Positions 1 to 10,346 are shown, numbered from the stretch's first letter. The stretch is DNA of 64,000 nucleotides from Pseudoalteromonas sp. P1-25 (GCF_001401805.1 NZ_LKDW01000003.1:124001-188000), one strand, 5' to 3'. Notes: generated by a model from the letters alone, not told the origin. Numbers and translations: made by a program.

Positions 1-615
1 TTACGTTCAACCACCCTTGAAAACGGTTTTATATCTGTTAATGGCACGCCGACGGATTGTGTACATCTAGGGGTTAATCAGTTAGTTGATGAAACCCCAG
101 ATTTAGTAGTGGCAGGTATTAACCACGGTGCTAACTTGGGCGATGACACGCTTTATTCTGGTACTGTTGCAGCGGCAACTGAAGGGCGCCATTTGGGTTT
201 ACCAGCAATTGCTGTATCACTTTGCTCGCACCATGGTGAGCATTTTGAGACCGCAGCTGCTGTAACCGTAAACATAATTAAAGGGCTTGCCTCGCACCCA
301 CTGCCTAAAGATCAAATTATCAATGTTAATGTACCTGATGTTCCTTTAAGTGAATTAAAAGGCGTACAAGTAACACGATTAGGTGCTCGTCATAAAGCGG
401 AAACCATGACCAAACAAACAGACCCATGGGGGCGCGATATTTTTTGGTATGGTTCGCTTGGTATTGAAAGTGATGCAGGTGAGGGTACTGATTTTTACGC
501 TATTAATAATGGCTTTGCATCAGTAACGCCATTAAGTGTAGATATGACAGCAAAAGAGAGTATTGAAGCGGTAGGACAGTGGTTGGCTGAAATGGAGATA
601 AACCGTGCTGGCTAA
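1..615 (+). CDS. surE: 5'/3'-nucleotidase SurE (5' end outside window)
   Basis: Survival protein SurE, a metal-dependent phosphatase that removes phosphate from nucleoside monophosphates in the cytoplasm. The reading frame is open from base 1, so the start codon and the N-terminal metal-binding DD motif lie upstream of the window; 204 residues are visible. The family signature [20 protein letters not shown] is encoded from about base 115, and the frame runs to TAA at 613-615. The last 11 bases overlap the pcm start, the usual surE-pcm coupling in gammaproteobacteria. An internal ATG at 109 should not be taken as the start, because homologous sequence continues upstream of it. Confidence 0.95.
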   Translation, partial: LRSTTLENGFISVNGTPTDCVHLGVNQLVDETPDLVVAGINHGANLGDDTLYSGTVAAATEGRHLGLPAIAVSLCSHHGEHFETAAAVTVNIIKGLASHPLPKDQIINVNVPDVPLSELKGVQVTRLGARHKAETMTKQTDPWGRDIFWYGSLGIESDAGEGTDFYAINNGFASVTPLSVDMTAKESIEAVGQWLAEMEINRAG

Positions 616-1243
616 TTACTCGCGCAGTGCTAATGCGCTTTCTAAGCTTTTAGAGCAAGAAGGGGTAGAAGACAAACAGGTATTAAAAGCCATTGCCGAT
701 ATACCACGCCATGCTTTTATTGATGATGTGCTAAAGCACAAAGCATATGAAAACACGGCCTTGCCTATAGGACAAGGGCAAACTATTTCGCAACCTTATA
801 TTGTGGCGCGCATGACCGAGCTGCTTTATTTAGCGGGTGTGCGCGACAAAGTATTAGAAATTGGCACAGGCTCTGGTTATCAAACCGCGGTGTTAGCCAA
901 ATGTTTTAATAAAGTATTTTCGGTTGAGCGGATTAAAACGCTGCAATGGCAAGCTAAACGCCGTTTACATCAACTTGATTTATACAATGTAACCATGAAA
1001 CATGGAGATGGTTGGCAAGGCTGGCAATCTCAAGCTCCGTTTGATGGTATTATAGTTACTGCCGCCGCTTCAAAAGTGCCTCAGGACTTGCTCGGGCAGT
1101 TAGCTGATGGTGGTGTATTGCTTGCCCCTATTGGAGAGCAAGAACAAAAATTAACCATGATTATTCGCCAAGGCAATGACTTCGCAGAGCATGTTATTGC
1201 ACCCGTACGGTTTGTCCCCCTCGTCCCTGGTGATATTGAATAG
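605..1243 (+). CDS. pcm: Protein-L-isoaspartate O-methyltransferase
   Basis: Pcm methylates L-isoaspartyl residues in aged proteins using S-adenosylmethionine, which starts their repair. It is 212 residues, close to the family norm of about 208. The SAM-binding motif [12 protein letters not shown] lies at about residues 80-91, and [13 protein letters not shown] at about 56-68 is the family's substrate-loop region. The GTG start at 605 lies inside the end of surE (11-base overlap), consistent with translational coupling. Together with NlpD and RpoS downstream it forms the classic stationary-phase survival cluster. Confidence 0.96.
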   Translation: MLANYSRSANALSKLLEQEGVEDKQVLKAIADIPRHAFIDDVLKHKAYENTALPIGQGQTISQPYIVARMTELLYLAGVRDKVLEIGTGSGYQTAVLAKCFNKVFSVERIKTLQWQAKRRLHQLDLYNVTMKHGDGWQGWQSQAPFDGIIVTAAASKVPQDLLGQLADGGVLLAPIGEQEQKLTMIIRQGNDFAEHVIAPVRFVPLVPGDIE

Positions 1244-1252
1244 GAATTCACG

Positions 1253-1831
1253 TTGAAATTGTTTACTAAGTTATACGATATGGCCCTCGTGTGGGCAAAA
1301 CACCGTTTTGCTGAGCGCTACTTAGCAGCCATGAGCTTTGCAGAGTCGGTTTTTTTTCCGGTGCCCCCTGATGTCATGCTTGCCCCTATGTCGCTTGCAC
1401 AGCCAAGTAAAGCGTGGCGTTTTGCAAGCTTTGCAACGGTTGCCTCAGTGCTTGGTGGTATTGTAGGTTATTTTTTAGGGTACTGGTTATTTGAGCCGGT
1501 TGTTCAGCCGTTAATAGAGCAAATGCATTGGCAAGAAAAGTTTGAAACAGCGCTTACGTGGTTTAAAGAGTATGGTGTGTGGGTGGTATTTTTAGCAGGG
1601 TTTTCACCGATACCTTATAAGGTATTTACCATAGGTGCAGGGGTATTACAGATGGCCTTTTTGCCATTTTTAATCGCTTCAGCAATTGGCCGTGGTGCGC
1701 GTTTCTTCTTAGTTTCTGCTTTAATGAAGTGGGGCGGAGTTAAAATGGAGCAAAAATTACGTCAATATGTTGAAGTACTTGGCTGGGGTTTAGTTGTATT
1801 AATAGTAATAGCGTACTTTTTTCTACGTTAA
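1253..1831 (+). CDS. yqaA: YqaA/DedA-like inner-membrane protein
   Basis: A 192-residue polytopic inner-membrane protein of the YqaA branch of the DedA/VTT (SNARE-associated) superfamily. DedA relatives are linked to lipid carrier recycling and membrane homeostasis, but YqaA itself has no settled function. Helices are visible at about residues 58-80, 106-128, 133-155 and 172-191. The family hallmarks AESVFFPVPPDVML and a GFSPIPYK loop are present. The start is TTG at 1253, supported by AGGA at 1242-1245 seven bases upstream; no ATG fits. The gene sits ten bases after pcm, the usual place for yqaA in Alteromonadales and Vibrionales. Confidence 0.88.
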   Translation: MKLFTKLYDMALVWAKHRFAERYLAAMSFAESVFFPVPPDVMLAPMSLAQPSKAWRFASFATVASVLGGIVGYFLGYWLFEPVVQPLIEQMHWQEKFETALTWFKEYGVWVVFLAGFSPIPYKVFTIGAGVLQMAFLPFLIASAIGRGARFFLVSALMKWGGVKMEQKLRQYVEVLGWGLVVLIVIAYFFLR

Positions 1832-1872
1832 TTGCTAAAAATAACACTTTTATAGTTTTGGAGTAAAACCTG

Positions 1873-2697
1873 TTGAATAAACGATTTTCACTTTATTTAA
1901 TTGTATTTGCAGCAGTTTTACTCCATGGTTGCTCATCTCGGAACGCGCCAGCTCCAGTAAGTAGTTTAAATAGTAATGTTAACGATTTTCAAAAAGCTGT
2001 TAACATTCATGGTAGTAAATACAGGGTGCAAAAAGGTGACACACTTTATTCGATTGCCTTTAGCGCAGGAAAAGATTTTAGAGCGCTTGCAAAAAACAAT
2101 TTAATTCCATCACCTTATGTTATCTACCCTGGCCAGGTTATTGACCTAACCGCCAATGATAAAAATAGTATTGTTAAAAACTCTTCAAATAAGAGTAAAA
2201 GCACTAAAAATAAAACACAGAAAAAAAGTAACAAAAAATTAAAGAAAAGTCTTGATCAGCCGAAACAACGAGAGTATGTTCGAAAACAAGCCAATGAAAT
2301 AGTTAGTAATGCTAAACCTTCGTCGAGCAGTAAAGTAAAGTGGTTTTGGCCTGCAAAGGGCAAAGTGACTAAACGCTTTTCTAATAAGGAAAACGGTTAC
2401 AAGGGTTTACAGATTACTGGCCGTACAGGGGCTTCAGTTTTAGCCGCAGCACAAGGAACGGTGGTGTATGCGGGTAATGCGCTTCGAGGATACGGTAATT
2501 TAATCATTTTGAAACATAATGATGATTACCTAAGTGCTTATGCACACAACTCGAAACTACTTGTTAAAGAAAAGCAGAAAGTTAAGGCAGGACAAAAAAT
2601 AGCAGAAATGGGCAAGTCAGAATCTTCGGTCACTGCGCTTCGTTTTGAAATTCGCTACCGTGGGCAAGCTGTCAATCCTGCTAAATACCTTCCCTAA
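1873..2697 (+). CDS. nlpD: NlpD-type lipoprotein, LysM plus degenerate M23 domain
   Basis: Murein hydrolase activator. Residues 1-20 are a lipoprotein signal ending in the lipobox LLHGC, so the protein should be anchored to a membrane by Cys20. A LysM domain follows at about 51-95 (YRVQKGDTLYSIAF), then a basic Lys/Ser/Asn-rich linker, then an M23 (LytM) fold at about 155-274. The metal ligands expected of active M23 enzymes look lost (GYKGLQ instead of H-x-x-x-D, and LRFEIR instead of H-x-H). This matches E. coli NlpD, which activates an amidase rather than cutting peptidoglycan. The start is TTG at 1873 with GGAG at 1860-1863. In relatives the rpoS promoter lies inside nlpD. Confidence 0.93.
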   Translation: MNKRFSLYLIVFAAVLLHGCSSRNAPAPVSSLNSNVNDFQKAVNIHGSKYRVQKGDTLYSIAFSAGKDFRALAKNNLIPSPYVIYPGQVIDLTANDKNSIVKNSSNKSKSTKNKTQKKSNKKLKKSLDQPKQREYVRKQANEIVSNAKPSSSSKVKWFWPAKGKVTKRFSNKENGYKGLQITGRTGASVLAAAQGTVVYAGNALRGYGNLIILKHNDDYLSAYAHNSKLLVKEKQKVKAGQKIAEMGKSESSVTALRFEIRYRGQAVNPAKYLP

Positions 2698-2732
2698 TTT
2701 CTAGGTATTGATAATTGCTCGGGAGAAGGCTT

Positions 2733-3707
2733 ATGGCTAACGCAGCAAAACTTGACAAAAACACCACCGACGAAAAATTTGATGACACCGCAGTAGAGGA
2801 AACTGCAGCCCTACTTGAAGAGGTAGAGAACGAAGAAGAGATATTTGCAAAAGAGGAAGTAACTAAAAACCTCGATGCGACCCAACTATATTTAGGAGAA
2901 ATTGGTTTCTCTCCCCTGCTTAGCGCTGAAGAAGAAGTCTTTTTTGCCCGCAAATCACTACGTGGATGTGAAGCATCTCGCAAGCGTATGATTGAAAGTA
3001 ATCTACGTTTAGTTGTAAAAATTGCCCGCCGTTATAATAACCGAGGTTTAGCACTTTTAGATTTAATTGAAGAAGGTAACCTAGGTTTAATTCGCGCTGT
3101 TGAAAAGTTTGACCCTGAACGCGGTTTTAGATTTTCAACTTACGCAACTTGGTGGATACGCCAAACAATTGAACGCGCTATTATGAATCAAACGCGCACT
3201 ATTCGATTACCAATCCATGTAGTTAAAGAATTAAATGTTTACTTGCGTACAGCACGCGAGCTAACTCAAAAGCTAGACCATGAGCCTACCGCTGAAGAAA
3301 TTGCTGAGTGCCTAGGTAGACCCGTAGAAGACGTAACTAAAATGCTACGCTTAAACGAAAAAATAGCCTCAGTTGATATGCCAATTGGTGGTGAAAACGA
3401 CAGCGCTCTTTTAGATATCATTGCCGATGAAAAAAGCGCAGGTCCTGAAGGTGAAGTACAAAACAACGATATTAACAAACATATTGTTGATTGGTTAGGT
3501 GAGTTAAACCCTAAACAACGTGAAGTATTAGCGCGCCGCTTTGGTTTACTAGGCTACGAGCCATCAACACTTGAAGATGTTGGCCGTGAAATTGGTTTAA
3601 CGCGAGAGCGCGTAAGACAAATTCAGGTAGAGGCACTGCGTCGTTTAAAAGATATTTTACAACAAGAGGGGTTAAGCACAGAAAGTTTGTTTGACCAGTT
3701 CTCGTAA
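2733..3707 (+). CDS. rpoS: RNA polymerase sigma factor RpoS
   Basis: Stationary-phase and general-stress sigma factor (sigma-38), 324 residues. Region 1.2 ([17 protein letters not shown]), region 2 with the -10 recognition helix ([19 protein letters not shown]), region 3 and the region 4 helix-turn-helix ([20 protein letters not shown]) are all present in order. ATG 2733 is chosen over TTG 2715 because a strong Shine-Dalgarno sequence (GGGAGAAGG, 2721-2729) precedes it. The gene follows nlpD by 35 bases and ends in an intrinsic terminator at 3734-3766. The acidic stretch at residues 25-45 is not conserved and is probably variable between species. Confidence 0.97.
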   Translation: MANAAKLDKNTTDEKFDDTAVEETAALLEEVENEEEIFAKEEVTKNLDATQLYLGEIGFSPLLSAEEEVFFARKSLRGCEASRKRMIESNLRLVVKIARRYNNRGLALLDLIEEGNLGLIRAVEKFDPERGFRFSTYATWWIRQTIERAIMNQTRTIRLPIHVVKELNVYLRTARELTQKLDHEPTAEEIAECLGRPVEDVTKMLRLNEKIASVDMPIGGENDSALLDIIADEKSAGPEGEVQNNDINKHIVDWLGELNPKQREVLARRFGLLGYEPSTLEDVGREIGLTRERVRQIQVEALRRLKDILQQEGLSTESLFDQFS

Positions 3708-3733
3708 CTCATACTTAGACTGTCTATGTGTTT

Positions 3734-3766
3734 AAAGGCTGAAGGATAAAACCTTCAGCTTTTTTT
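3734..3766 (+). terminator. rpoS intrinsic terminator
   Basis: The stem GCTGAAGG (3738-3745) pairs with CCTTCAGC (3752-3759) across a 6-base loop. Flanking AAA/TTT extends it and a run of seven T follows. It ends the nlpD-rpoS transcript in front of the convergent mutS gene. Confidence 0.9.
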
Positions 3767-3780
3767 ATGCCAAATTAAAT

Positions 3781-3816
3781 TTAAAGCAGCGCTTAAAGCA
3801 GCGCTTAAAGCAGCGC
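3781..3816. repeat. Three tandem 12-bp units at the mutS stop codon
   Basis: Three exact copies of TTAAAGCAGCGC lie head to tail at 3781-3792, 3793-3804 and 3805-3816. The third copy contains the mutS stop codon (TTA on this strand). Read on the minus strand, each unit is three codons (Ala-Leu-Leu) plus TAA, so the two extra units repeat the end of MutS beyond its stop. Gain or loss of units would leave the protein unchanged. Confidence 0.95.
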
Positions 3817-6390
3817 TTTTAATTTATAAAGTAATTCGTGTGCTTGACGCGGCGATAGATTATCAGGGTCAATGGCACTGAGTTGCTCCTCAACCTCTGA
3901 TGGCTGTGGCGCAGGTAACTCATTAGCAAAAGAAAACGCTTGCTGCTCTGAATTTGGAGCAGTCACGCTTTGGTGGTTTTCGAGCATTTTAAGCTTTTGC
4001 TTTGCTTGAGCTATTACGGCCTTTGGCACACCAGCAAGCGCTGCAACCTGTAACCCAAAGCTTTTACTTGCTGCACCATCAAGTACAGTATGCATAAATG
4101 CAATGGTGTCGTTGTGCTCTATGGCATCTAAGTGCACATTCACTAACCCCGCTTTTTGCTCTGCAAGTTCTGTTAATTCAAAATAATGCGTAGCAAATAA
4201 TGTTTTAGCAGATATTTTTTGTGCCAGATGATCAGCGGTTGCATAAGCAAGTGATAAGCCATCGTAGGTACTGGTGCCTCTGCCTATTTCATCCATTAAT
4301 ACTAAAGATTGCGCAGTTGCATTATTTAATATTGTGGCGGTTTCTGTCATCTCTACCATAAAAGTAGAGCGACCAGAGGCTAAGTCGTCGCTTGCGCCAA
4401 TGCGAGTAAATATTCGGTCAATATTACCAATTTTTGCACTATCAGCAGGGACATAACAGCCAATATGCGCCATCAATACGATAAGTGCTGTTTGACGCAT
4501 ATAGGTTGATTTACCACCCATGTTAGGACCAGTAATAATCAACATTTTACGCTGGCTATTTAGCTCCACAGGGTTAGCAATAAAAGGTTCTTTCATTACT
4601 TGCTCAACCACAGGGTGGCGACCTTGCTTAATACTTATATTATCATCATCGCATAGTTGTGGTTTTGCATAATTAAGCGTTTGTGCTCGCTCTGCTAGGT
4701 TATTGAGTACATCTAAATCGGCCAATGCACTAGCCATCATTTGCAGCTGTTCAATATGCGGTGCTATAAATTCAAATAGCTCTTCGTATAACTGTTTTTC
4801 AAGTGCGAGCGCTTTTGATTGGCTGCCTAGTACTTTATCTTCATGCTCTTTTAGTTCAGGTATTATATAGCGCTCATTATTTTTAAGCGTTTGGCGGCGA
4901 ATATAATCAGCAGGTACTAAGTGCGAATTAGCACGACTTACTTCGATAAAAAAGCCATGTACCTTGTTATAGCCAATTTTTAATGTGCTGATCCCCGTGC
5001 GCTCGCGCTCTCTAAGCTCTAGTTGCTCAAGTATATCAGTAGCGCCTTTACTCAAGTTTCGCCATTCATCGAGCTCGCTGTTGTAGCCTGGTGCAATAAC
5101 GCCCCCATCGCGAATGAGTACTGGTGGGTTATCAATTACAGCGCGCTCAAGTAAAGCTTGTAGTTCAGGTAGCTCTGGAGAATGGCGAACAATGCTGGCG
5201 ATACGCTCATCATTAGCATCGTTTAATAATGCGTGCAGTGGTGCGAGTGCTTGTAAGGCATTGCGTAGCCGAGTTAAATCGCGCGGGCGTGCGGTGCATA
5301 AAGCAAGACGTGCTATTACGCGTTCAATATCACCCATTTCTTTTAATGAGTCGTGTAGCTCGCCATATAACTGCGCATCTAAAATAGCGCTAATAGCATT
5401 TAAACGTGAGTTAAGTTCATTTTTATTGCGCACAGGTGTATGAATACGGCGTTTAAGTAAACGTGATCCCATGGCTGTGGCAGTCTTATCGAGTACCTGA
5501 GCTAAGGTGTTTTCAAAGCCACCTGATAAATTAACAGTTAACTCTAAATTTTTGCGTGTTGCAGCATCTAATATAACGGCATGCTCATTATGCTCAAGTG
5601 TAATAGCACGAATGTGAGGCAGGGCAATACGTTGTGTATCTTTTACGTATTGCATTAAACAACCCGCAGCGACCAAAGCAGCATGCGCTTTATCTACACC
5701 AAAGCCTACTAAATCTTTGGTGCCAAACTGCTCGCACAGTAAGTGTTGAGCGGTATCTAAGTCAAACTCCCATTCAGGGCGTCGGCGTGCCCCTTTTATA
5801 TGTTCAATTAAATGTGTGCTTTCAAAGCTTTCACAGTATAAAAGCTCAGCAGGAGCTAAACGCTGTAGGGTTGAAGTAAACGCTTCGTCGGTGTTCACTT
5901 CAACTATATTGAAACGCCCTGAATTTATATCAAGGTAGGCAATACCATACAGGCCTTTTTTATTTTGCCATACGCTGGTAAGCAGGTTGTCTTGTCGCTC
6001 TTGTAAAAGCGCCTCATCTGAAATAGTGCCTGGTGTTACAATACGCACTACTTTGCGCTCAACAGGCCCTTTACTGGTTGCGGGGTCACCAACTTGCTCA
6101 CATATAGCGACTGATTCGCCCATTTGCACTAAACGTGCTAAATAGTTTTCTACTGCGTGATAAGGAACACCCGCCATAGGGATAGGATCGCCACCGGCTT
6201 TACCACGATGCGTTTGCGAAATATCAAGTAATTGGGCCGCGCGTTTAGCATCGTCAAAAAAGAGTTCATAAAAATCCCCCATACGATAAAACAATAAAAT
6301 ATCGCGATGCTCAGATTTAATTTTTAGATACTGCTGCATCATAGGGGTTTGTTGTTTTATAGTGTGCGGTGCATAAAGATCAAACGACAT
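3805..6390 (-). CDS. mutS: DNA mismatch repair protein MutS
   Basis: MutS recognises base mismatches and small loops and recruits MutL. It is 861 residues, of normal length. The mismatch-binding Phe-x-Glu motif is seen as F40-Y-E42 in GDFYELF. The ATPase Walker [10 protein letters not shown] lies near residue 610, followed by the Walker B and signature region [14 protein letters not shown], and a C-terminal HTH/tetramer tail. ATG at 6390 is chosen because [10 protein letters not shown] aligns with the family N-terminus; a TTG at 6402 would add four residues. It is divergent from pncC with only 21 bases between the starts, and convergent with rpoS. The rpoS-mutS neighbourhood is common in gammaproteobacteria. 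Confidence 0.97.
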   Translation of the reverse strand: MSFDLYAPHTIKQQTPMMQQYLKIKSEHRDILLFYRMGDFYELFFDDAKRAAQLLDISQTHRGKAGGDPIPMAGVPYHAVENYLARLVQMGESVAICEQVGDPATSKGPVERKVVRIVTPGTISDEALLQERQDNLLTSVWQNKKGLYGIAYLDINSGRFNIVEVNTDEAFTSTLQRLAPAELLYCESFESTHLIEHIKGARRRPEWEFDLDTAQHLLCEQFGTKDLVGFGVDKAHAALVAAGCLMQYVKDTQRIALPHIRAITLEHNEHAVILDAATRKNLELTVNLSGGFENTLAQVLDKTATAMGSRLLKRRIHTPVRNKNELNSRLNAISAILDAQLYGELHDSLKEMGDIERVIARLALCTARPRDLTRLRNALQALAPLHALLNDANDERIASIVRHSPELPELQALLERAVIDNPPVLIRDGGVIAPGYNSELDEWRNLSKGATDILEQLELRERERTGISTLKIGYNKVHGFFIEVSRANSHLVPADYIRRQTLKNNERYIIPELKEHEDKVLGSQSKALALEKQLYEELFEFIAPHIEQLQMMASALADLDVLNNLAERAQTLNYAKPQLCDDDNISIKQGRHPVVEQVMKEPFIANPVELNSQRKMLIITGPNMGGKSTYMRQTALIVLMAHIGCYVPADSAKIGNIDRIFTRIGASDDLASGRSTFMVEMTETATILNNATAQSLVLMDEIGRGTSTYDGLSLAYATADHLAQKISAKTLFATHYFELTELAEQKAGLVNVHLDAIEHNDTIAFMHTVLDGAASKSFGLQVAALAGVPKAVIAQAKQKLKMLENHQSVTAPNSEQQAFSFANELPAPQPSEVEEQLSAIDPDNLSPRQAHELLYKLKALL

Positions 6391-6411
6391 GTATTTACCC
6401 AAAGGCTGAAT

Positions 6412-6903
6412 ATGGAATTACATCAAGAGATTAAAACACTTGCTGCGCAATTGGGCGTTATTTTAACGGATAAACGCTTATGGATCACTACCGCTGAATC
6501 ATGTACTGGTGGTGGGGTGAGTTATGCGCTGACAGATACACCTGGCAGCTCTGCTTATTTGGGCCGCGCATTTGTTACTTATAGTAATGAAGCTAAGCAT
6601 GAGCTGCTTAATGTGGCTGATACTACGCTTGAGCAATTTGGTGCCGTAAGTGAGCAAACCGTAAAAGAGATGGCTTTTGGTGCCGCAAGCGCTGCCAAAG
6701 CTGATATTGCAATTGCTATTTCGGGTATCGCAGGGCCAGGCGGAGCAATGCCTAATAAACCGGTAGGCTTTGTGTGGTTTTGCATACAAATTGCCAATGA
6801 ACAATTTACGTTTAAGCAAATATTTAAGGGAGATAGAGCACAAGTTAGAATGCAAGCTATTGAATTTGCATTAAAAAGCACTATCGATAAGATAAAGTTA
6901 TAA
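6412..6903 (+). CDS. pncC: Nicotinamide-nucleotide amidase PncC (CinA C-terminal family)
   Basis: A 163-residue single-domain CinA-C protein. PncC deamidates nicotinamide mononucleotide to nicotinate mononucleotide in the pyridine nucleotide cycle. The family motifs [17 protein letters not shown] (about residues 24-40) and [18 protein letters not shown] (about 104-121) are intact. ATG 6412 is preceded by AAAGG at 6401-6405. The gene lies directly upstream of recA, as in many gammaproteobacteria where pncC/ygaD-recA is a conserved pair; here a separate LexA-controlled promoter lies between them. Confidence 0.93.
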   Translation: MELHQEIKTLAAQLGVILTDKRLWITTAESCTGGGVSYALTDTPGSSAYLGRAFVTYSNEAKHELLNVADTTLEQFGAVSEQTVKEMAFGAASAAKADIAIAISGIAGPGGAMPNKPVGFVWFCIQIANEQFTFKQIFKGDRAQVRMQAIEFALKSTIDKIKL

Positions 6904-6914
6904 ATTTAACTTGA

Positions 6915-6934
6915 TACTGTGATTTCATACAGTA
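6915..6934. promoter_or_regulatory. LexA (SOS) operator upstream of recA
   Basis: TACTGT (6915-6920), eight bases, then ACAGTA (6929-6934) matches the 20-bp gammaproteobacterial SOS box (consensus TACTG-TATATATA-CAGTA) at both arms. It lies 34 bases before the recA start, a position where LexA would block the recA promoter. Confidence 0.93.
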
Positions 6935-6968
6935 TACTTGTTCGCATTAGCCGGATTTGGAGAACAGA

Positions 6969-8012
6969 ATGAACGATAATAAACAAAAAGCGCTGGACGC
7001 TGCACTATCACAAATTGAGCGTCAATTTGGTAAAGGCTCAATTATGAAGTTGGGCGATAACAAAGCCCTAAACATAGATGCTGTATCTACAGGCTCACTT
7101 GGGATTGATATTGCTTTAGGCATAGGTGGTTTGCCTATGGGGCGTATTGTTGAAGTGTATGGCCCTGAGTCATCTGGTAAAACAACGCTTACTTTGCAAG
7201 TTATCGCACAAGCACAAAAAGAGGGCAAAACATGTGCCTTTGTTGATGCTGAGCATGCTCTAGATCCGGTATACGCGCAAAAGTTAGGTGTTAACATTGA
7301 TGAGCTATTAGTTTCTCAGCCAGATACCGGCGAGCAAGCTCTTGAGATTTGTGACATGTTAGTACGTTCAAGTGCTGTAGATGTTGTTATTGTCGATTCT
7401 GTTGCTGCACTTACACCGAAAGCTGAAATTGAAGGCGATATGGGTGATTCGCACATGGGCTTACAAGCACGTTTAATGTCGCAAGCATTACGTAAGCTTA
7501 CAGGTAATATTAAACGCTCAAATACGCTATGTATTTTCATTAACCAAATTCGTATGAAAATTGGTGTAATGTTTGGTAACCCTGAAACCACAACTGGTGG
7601 TAATGCACTTAAGTTTTACGCGTCAGTTCGTATTGATATTCGCCGTATTGGCTCTGTAAAAGAAGGCGATGAGGTAGTTGGTAACGAAACCCGTGTTAAA
7701 GTGGTTAAAAACAAGGTTGCACCACCATTTAAGCAAGCTGAGTTCATCATTATGTATGGTGAAGGTATTTCTAAACAAGGTGAGTTAATTGATTTAGGTG
7801 TTAAGCATAAAATTGTTGAAAAAGCAGGTGCTTGGTACAGCTACAATGGCAATAAAGTAGGCCAAGGTAAATCAAACTCTATTAAGTTTTTGAAAGAAAA
7901 CCCAGAAATTGCTGATGAGATTGAAGGTAAATTACGCGATATGTTGCTATTAAAAGCAACCGTTGAGCCAGAAGATGGCGAAGACGTACTAGGTGATGAG
8001 CCTGATCTTTAA
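6969..8012 (+). CDS. recA: Recombinase RecA
   Basis: RecA forms filaments on single-stranded DNA, catalyses strand exchange, and triggers LexA self-cleavage. It is 347 residues, the usual length. Walker [10 protein letters not shown] is at 65-73; the L1/L2 DNA-binding region includes [21 protein letters not shown]. The C-terminus is acidic, as expected. ATG 6969 is preceded by GGAG at about 6958-6961; an upstream in-frame TTG (6957) overlaps that ribosome-binding site and is rejected. Expression is under the SOS box at 6915. No recX follows: the next features are two terminators and an unrelated gene on the other strand. Confidence 0.98.
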   Translation: MNDNKQKALDAALSQIERQFGKGSIMKLGDNKALNIDAVSTGSLGIDIALGIGGLPMGRIVEVYGPESSGKTTLTLQVIAQAQKEGKTCAFVDAEHALDPVYAQKLGVNIDELLVSQPDTGEQALEICDMLVRSSAVDVVIVDSVAALTPKAEIEGDMGDSHMGLQARLMSQALRKLTGNIKRSNTLCIFINQIRMKIGVMFGNPETTTGGNALKFYASVRIDIRRIGSVKEGDEVVGNETRVKVVKNKVAPPFKQAEFIIMYGEGISKQGELIDLGVKHKIVEKAGAWYSYNGNKVGQGKSNSIKFLKENPEIADEIEGKLRDMLLLKATVEPEDGEDVLGDEPDL

Positions 8013-8051
8013 GTGTTAAATGTTCTCTAAGCTTGATTTGACCCGAGCTTT

Positions 8052-8085
8052 AAAAGGCGCTAACCAGCAATGGTTAGCGCCTTTT
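8052..8085 (+). terminator. recA intrinsic terminator
   Basis: A long perfect stem, AAAAGGCGCTAACCA (8052-8066) with TGGTTAGCGCCTTTTT (8071-8086) around a GCAA tetraloop, ending in T residues. Confidence 0.93.
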
Positions 8086-8099
8086 TGTATTGTAACTTT

Positions 8100-8127
8100 A
8101 AAAAAACGGCACTAAAAAGTGCCGTTA
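8100..8127 (-). terminator. Terminator of the TonB-receptor gene
   Basis: ACGGCACT (8106-8113) pairs with AGTGCCGT (8118-8125). The A-run at 8101-8106 becomes a U-run on the minus strand, so it ends transcription of the minus-strand receptor gene. Confidence 0.85.
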
Positions 8128-8172
8128 AATTTAAAAGCTGTGCTTTAAAAGTGCCTCATATCATAGAGGGTA

Positions 8173-10299
8173 TTATAGCTGCCAGTTTACTGATAGCGCG
8201 TAATTACGCGGGGCACCGTAGTAACCTTGAGCCCAGTAAAGGCTGTGTAGGTACTTTTCGTCTGTGGTGTTATTTACGTTAAAAGTAACACCTACGTTTT
8301 CTGTGATTTTGTAGTTAGCCATCAGATCAAGAATACCGTAAGCATCTTGATTAGTGGTTACAAGGGCGGCACCGGTTGCATCTTCAACTTGTACGCGGCT
8401 AACAGAATCTTGCCAGCGGTAGTTAGCACCAAATGTTAAGCCTTCAACAAACGGAACTTGATAAGTTGCAGCAAGTTTTAACTGGTTCTCTGGTGTGTAA
8501 TCTTCAACTAAATCATCACCTTCAATACTTAAATTACTAAAGCTGATGCTTGCACTTAAATCGTCGGTTACTTTACCACTTAGTTCTATTTCAAACCCAT
8601 CACTGTTGATACCATCAGCACCATAATAACGAGTATCGCCTGGTAATGAATCAGGTAATGCAACGGCTAGGTTTTCTTGCTTTGCATCAAAGTAGGCAAA
8701 GGTGACAAATACTTGGTCATCTAAAAGCTGTGCTTTTAAACCAATTTCGCTACTTTTACCTGTAATAGGCGCCAATTGCTCAGCATTAATATCTAGCTCT
8801 TTTTGCGGTACGAACGTTTCAGTGTAACTTGCATAAGCTGAAAGTGATTCATTGAAATCGTATACAGCTCCAACATATGGAATAACTTCACTATCGTCAC
8901 GGGTTTGCTCAACACCATAAGCTGTTCCTGATGTTTCCCAATCTGTGTAACGTACACCCGCAAGTACACTTAACGGTGCGCTTAATTTTATGCGAGTAGA
9001 TATATAGGCAGATTGCTGTTTGTTTTCTATCTCACTGCCGTTTAAACCATCAGCAAGGGTTGCTTCAGGTATTACACCATCCCACGTGTCAAGCGAAGGC
9101 ATTGCTGGGAAGCCATTACCCGTGGTGTAATCATAAAGTGACTGCTCATTGTAATCCATTTTTGCTTGGCTAACACCAAATGATAGGTCGTGCTCTTGGC
9201 CAAATAAATCAAATTTACCGCTGGCGTATAAATCAAACAAATCGTGCTTGTCTTCGTAGTCGTAACGGCTTGCGTAACCTGTTAAACCAAGGCCAGTTTC
9301 GCTATCGGGTGTGCCATATACGTAAAATAGCTCTGAGTCTTGCTCATTTTCTATGTGTGCATAACGTGCCGTTGCAACCCATGTAGCAGATAAGTTTTGC
9401 TCAAGTGTTACGTAGACTTGCTCTGCGCTATTATCCCAGTATGACCAATCAGCTGCAGTGCTTGTAGATACGTCGTAATCTGTTGCTGTGCCATCGGTAT
9501 AGTAAAGAGGCAATGCTCCCCAAAGAGGGCTGTCGGCATCTTTTTGTTGGTTAACATAGTTGATGCTTAACGTTGTATCGTCAGTTAACTTACCTTCGTA
9601 GGCAAGGTAACCAATTGTTTTATCTGTTTCGTAACGATCAAGGTATGACTCAGATTTTTGCTTTGTGAAAACTGCACGCACAGCGTGATCATCATTAATC
9701 GGTGTAGAATAATCGAGCTCTAAGCGCTTGTTATCCCATGAGCCGTAAGATAAAGATGCGTGAGCTTGTGTTATGTAGGTTGGTTTTTTTAGCACCATAT
9801 TTACAGTGGCAGAAGGGTTACCTGCACCTGTCATTAGGCCGTTTGCGCCTCGTACAATTTCTACACGGTCGTAAATAGAAGTATCTAAAGTGCCTTGAAT
9901 AGAGCCTGAACTTTGTGGGATACCTAAACCATCAACCTGAAAGTTTGTGATTTCAAAGCCGCGGGCTTTAAAATAAGTACGGTCTGTTTCTATTTGCTCT
10001 ACAGTTACGCCAGGCGTGCTTTCTAGCACTGAGTTAATATCATCTAGTGAAAAATCATCCATTAAAGCGCGAGAAACAACAGAAATACTTTGAGGAGTTT
10101 CTTTGATTGTTAGGCCTAGTTTTGTAGCAGATTGCGCATCTTCAGTGATGTAGTTTTTATGATGCTGGCCGTATACCGCTATTTTTTCTAATGAATCATC
10201 TGTATTTGTTGTAGTTTCTTGTGCAAATGCATGACCAGATAAAACAAGTGAAGTAATAAGGCTAAGCTTAGATAAACGCAAAATTTGTTGGGACGACAT
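8173..10299 (-). CDS. TonB-dependent siderophore receptor
   Basis: Outer-membrane ferric-siderophore receptor of the FhuE/FoxA/FpvA type, 708 residues. It has a signal peptide (residues 1-27, cleaved after HAFA), a TonB-box-like segment (EKIAVYG), a plug domain with KETPQSISVVS and a VDGLGIP loop, then a 22-strand barrel ending in a C-terminal aromatic strand (YALSVNWQL). ATG 10299 (MSSQQIL) is preferred over the longer frame from 10338 because it starts a proper signal peptide. A Fur-box-like site lies 48 bases upstream, supporting iron-repressed expression. The siderophore cannot be named from sequence, and no biosynthesis genes lie nearby. Confidence 0.92.
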   Translation of the reverse strand: MSSQQILRLSKLSLITSLVLSGHAFAQETTTNTDDSLEKIAVYGQHHKNYITEDAQSATKLGLTIKETPQSISVVSRALMDDFSLDDINSVLESTPGVTVEQIETDRTYFKARGFEITNFQVDGLGIPQSSGSIQGTLDTSIYDRVEIVRGANGLMTGAGNPSATVNMVLKKPTYITQAHASLSYGSWDNKRLELDYSTPINDDHAVRAVFTKQKSESYLDRYETDKTIGYLAYEGKLTDDTTLSINYVNQQKDADSPLWGALPLYYTDGTATDYDVSTSTAADWSYWDNSAEQVYVTLEQNLSATWVATARYAHIENEQDSELFYVYGTPDSETGLGLTGYASRYDYEDKHDLFDLYASGKFDLFGQEHDLSFGVSQAKMDYNEQSLYDYTTGNGFPAMPSLDTWDGVIPEATLADGLNGSEIENKQQSAYISTRIKLSAPLSVLAGVRYTDWETSGTAYGVEQTRDDSEVIPYVGAVYDFNESLSAYASYTETFVPQKELDINAEQLAPITGKSSEIGLKAQLLDDQVFVTFAYFDAKQENLAVALPDSLPGDTRYYGADGINSDGFEIELSGKVTDDLSASISFSNLSIEGDDLVEDYTPENQLKLAATYQVPFVEGLTFGANYRWQDSVSRVQVEDATGAALVTTNQDAYGILDLMANYKITENVGVTFNVNNTTDEKYLHSLYWAQGYYGAPRNYALSVNWQL

Positions 10300-10346
10300 G
10301 TGTTTTTCCAATAGGTTCAAAAAAGAAGTGCATAACATAATCTAAA

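Noticed and set aside
8070..8282. A 70-codon open frame after recA
   Set aside because: It runs through the recA terminator and a second terminator and into the receptor gene in antisense.
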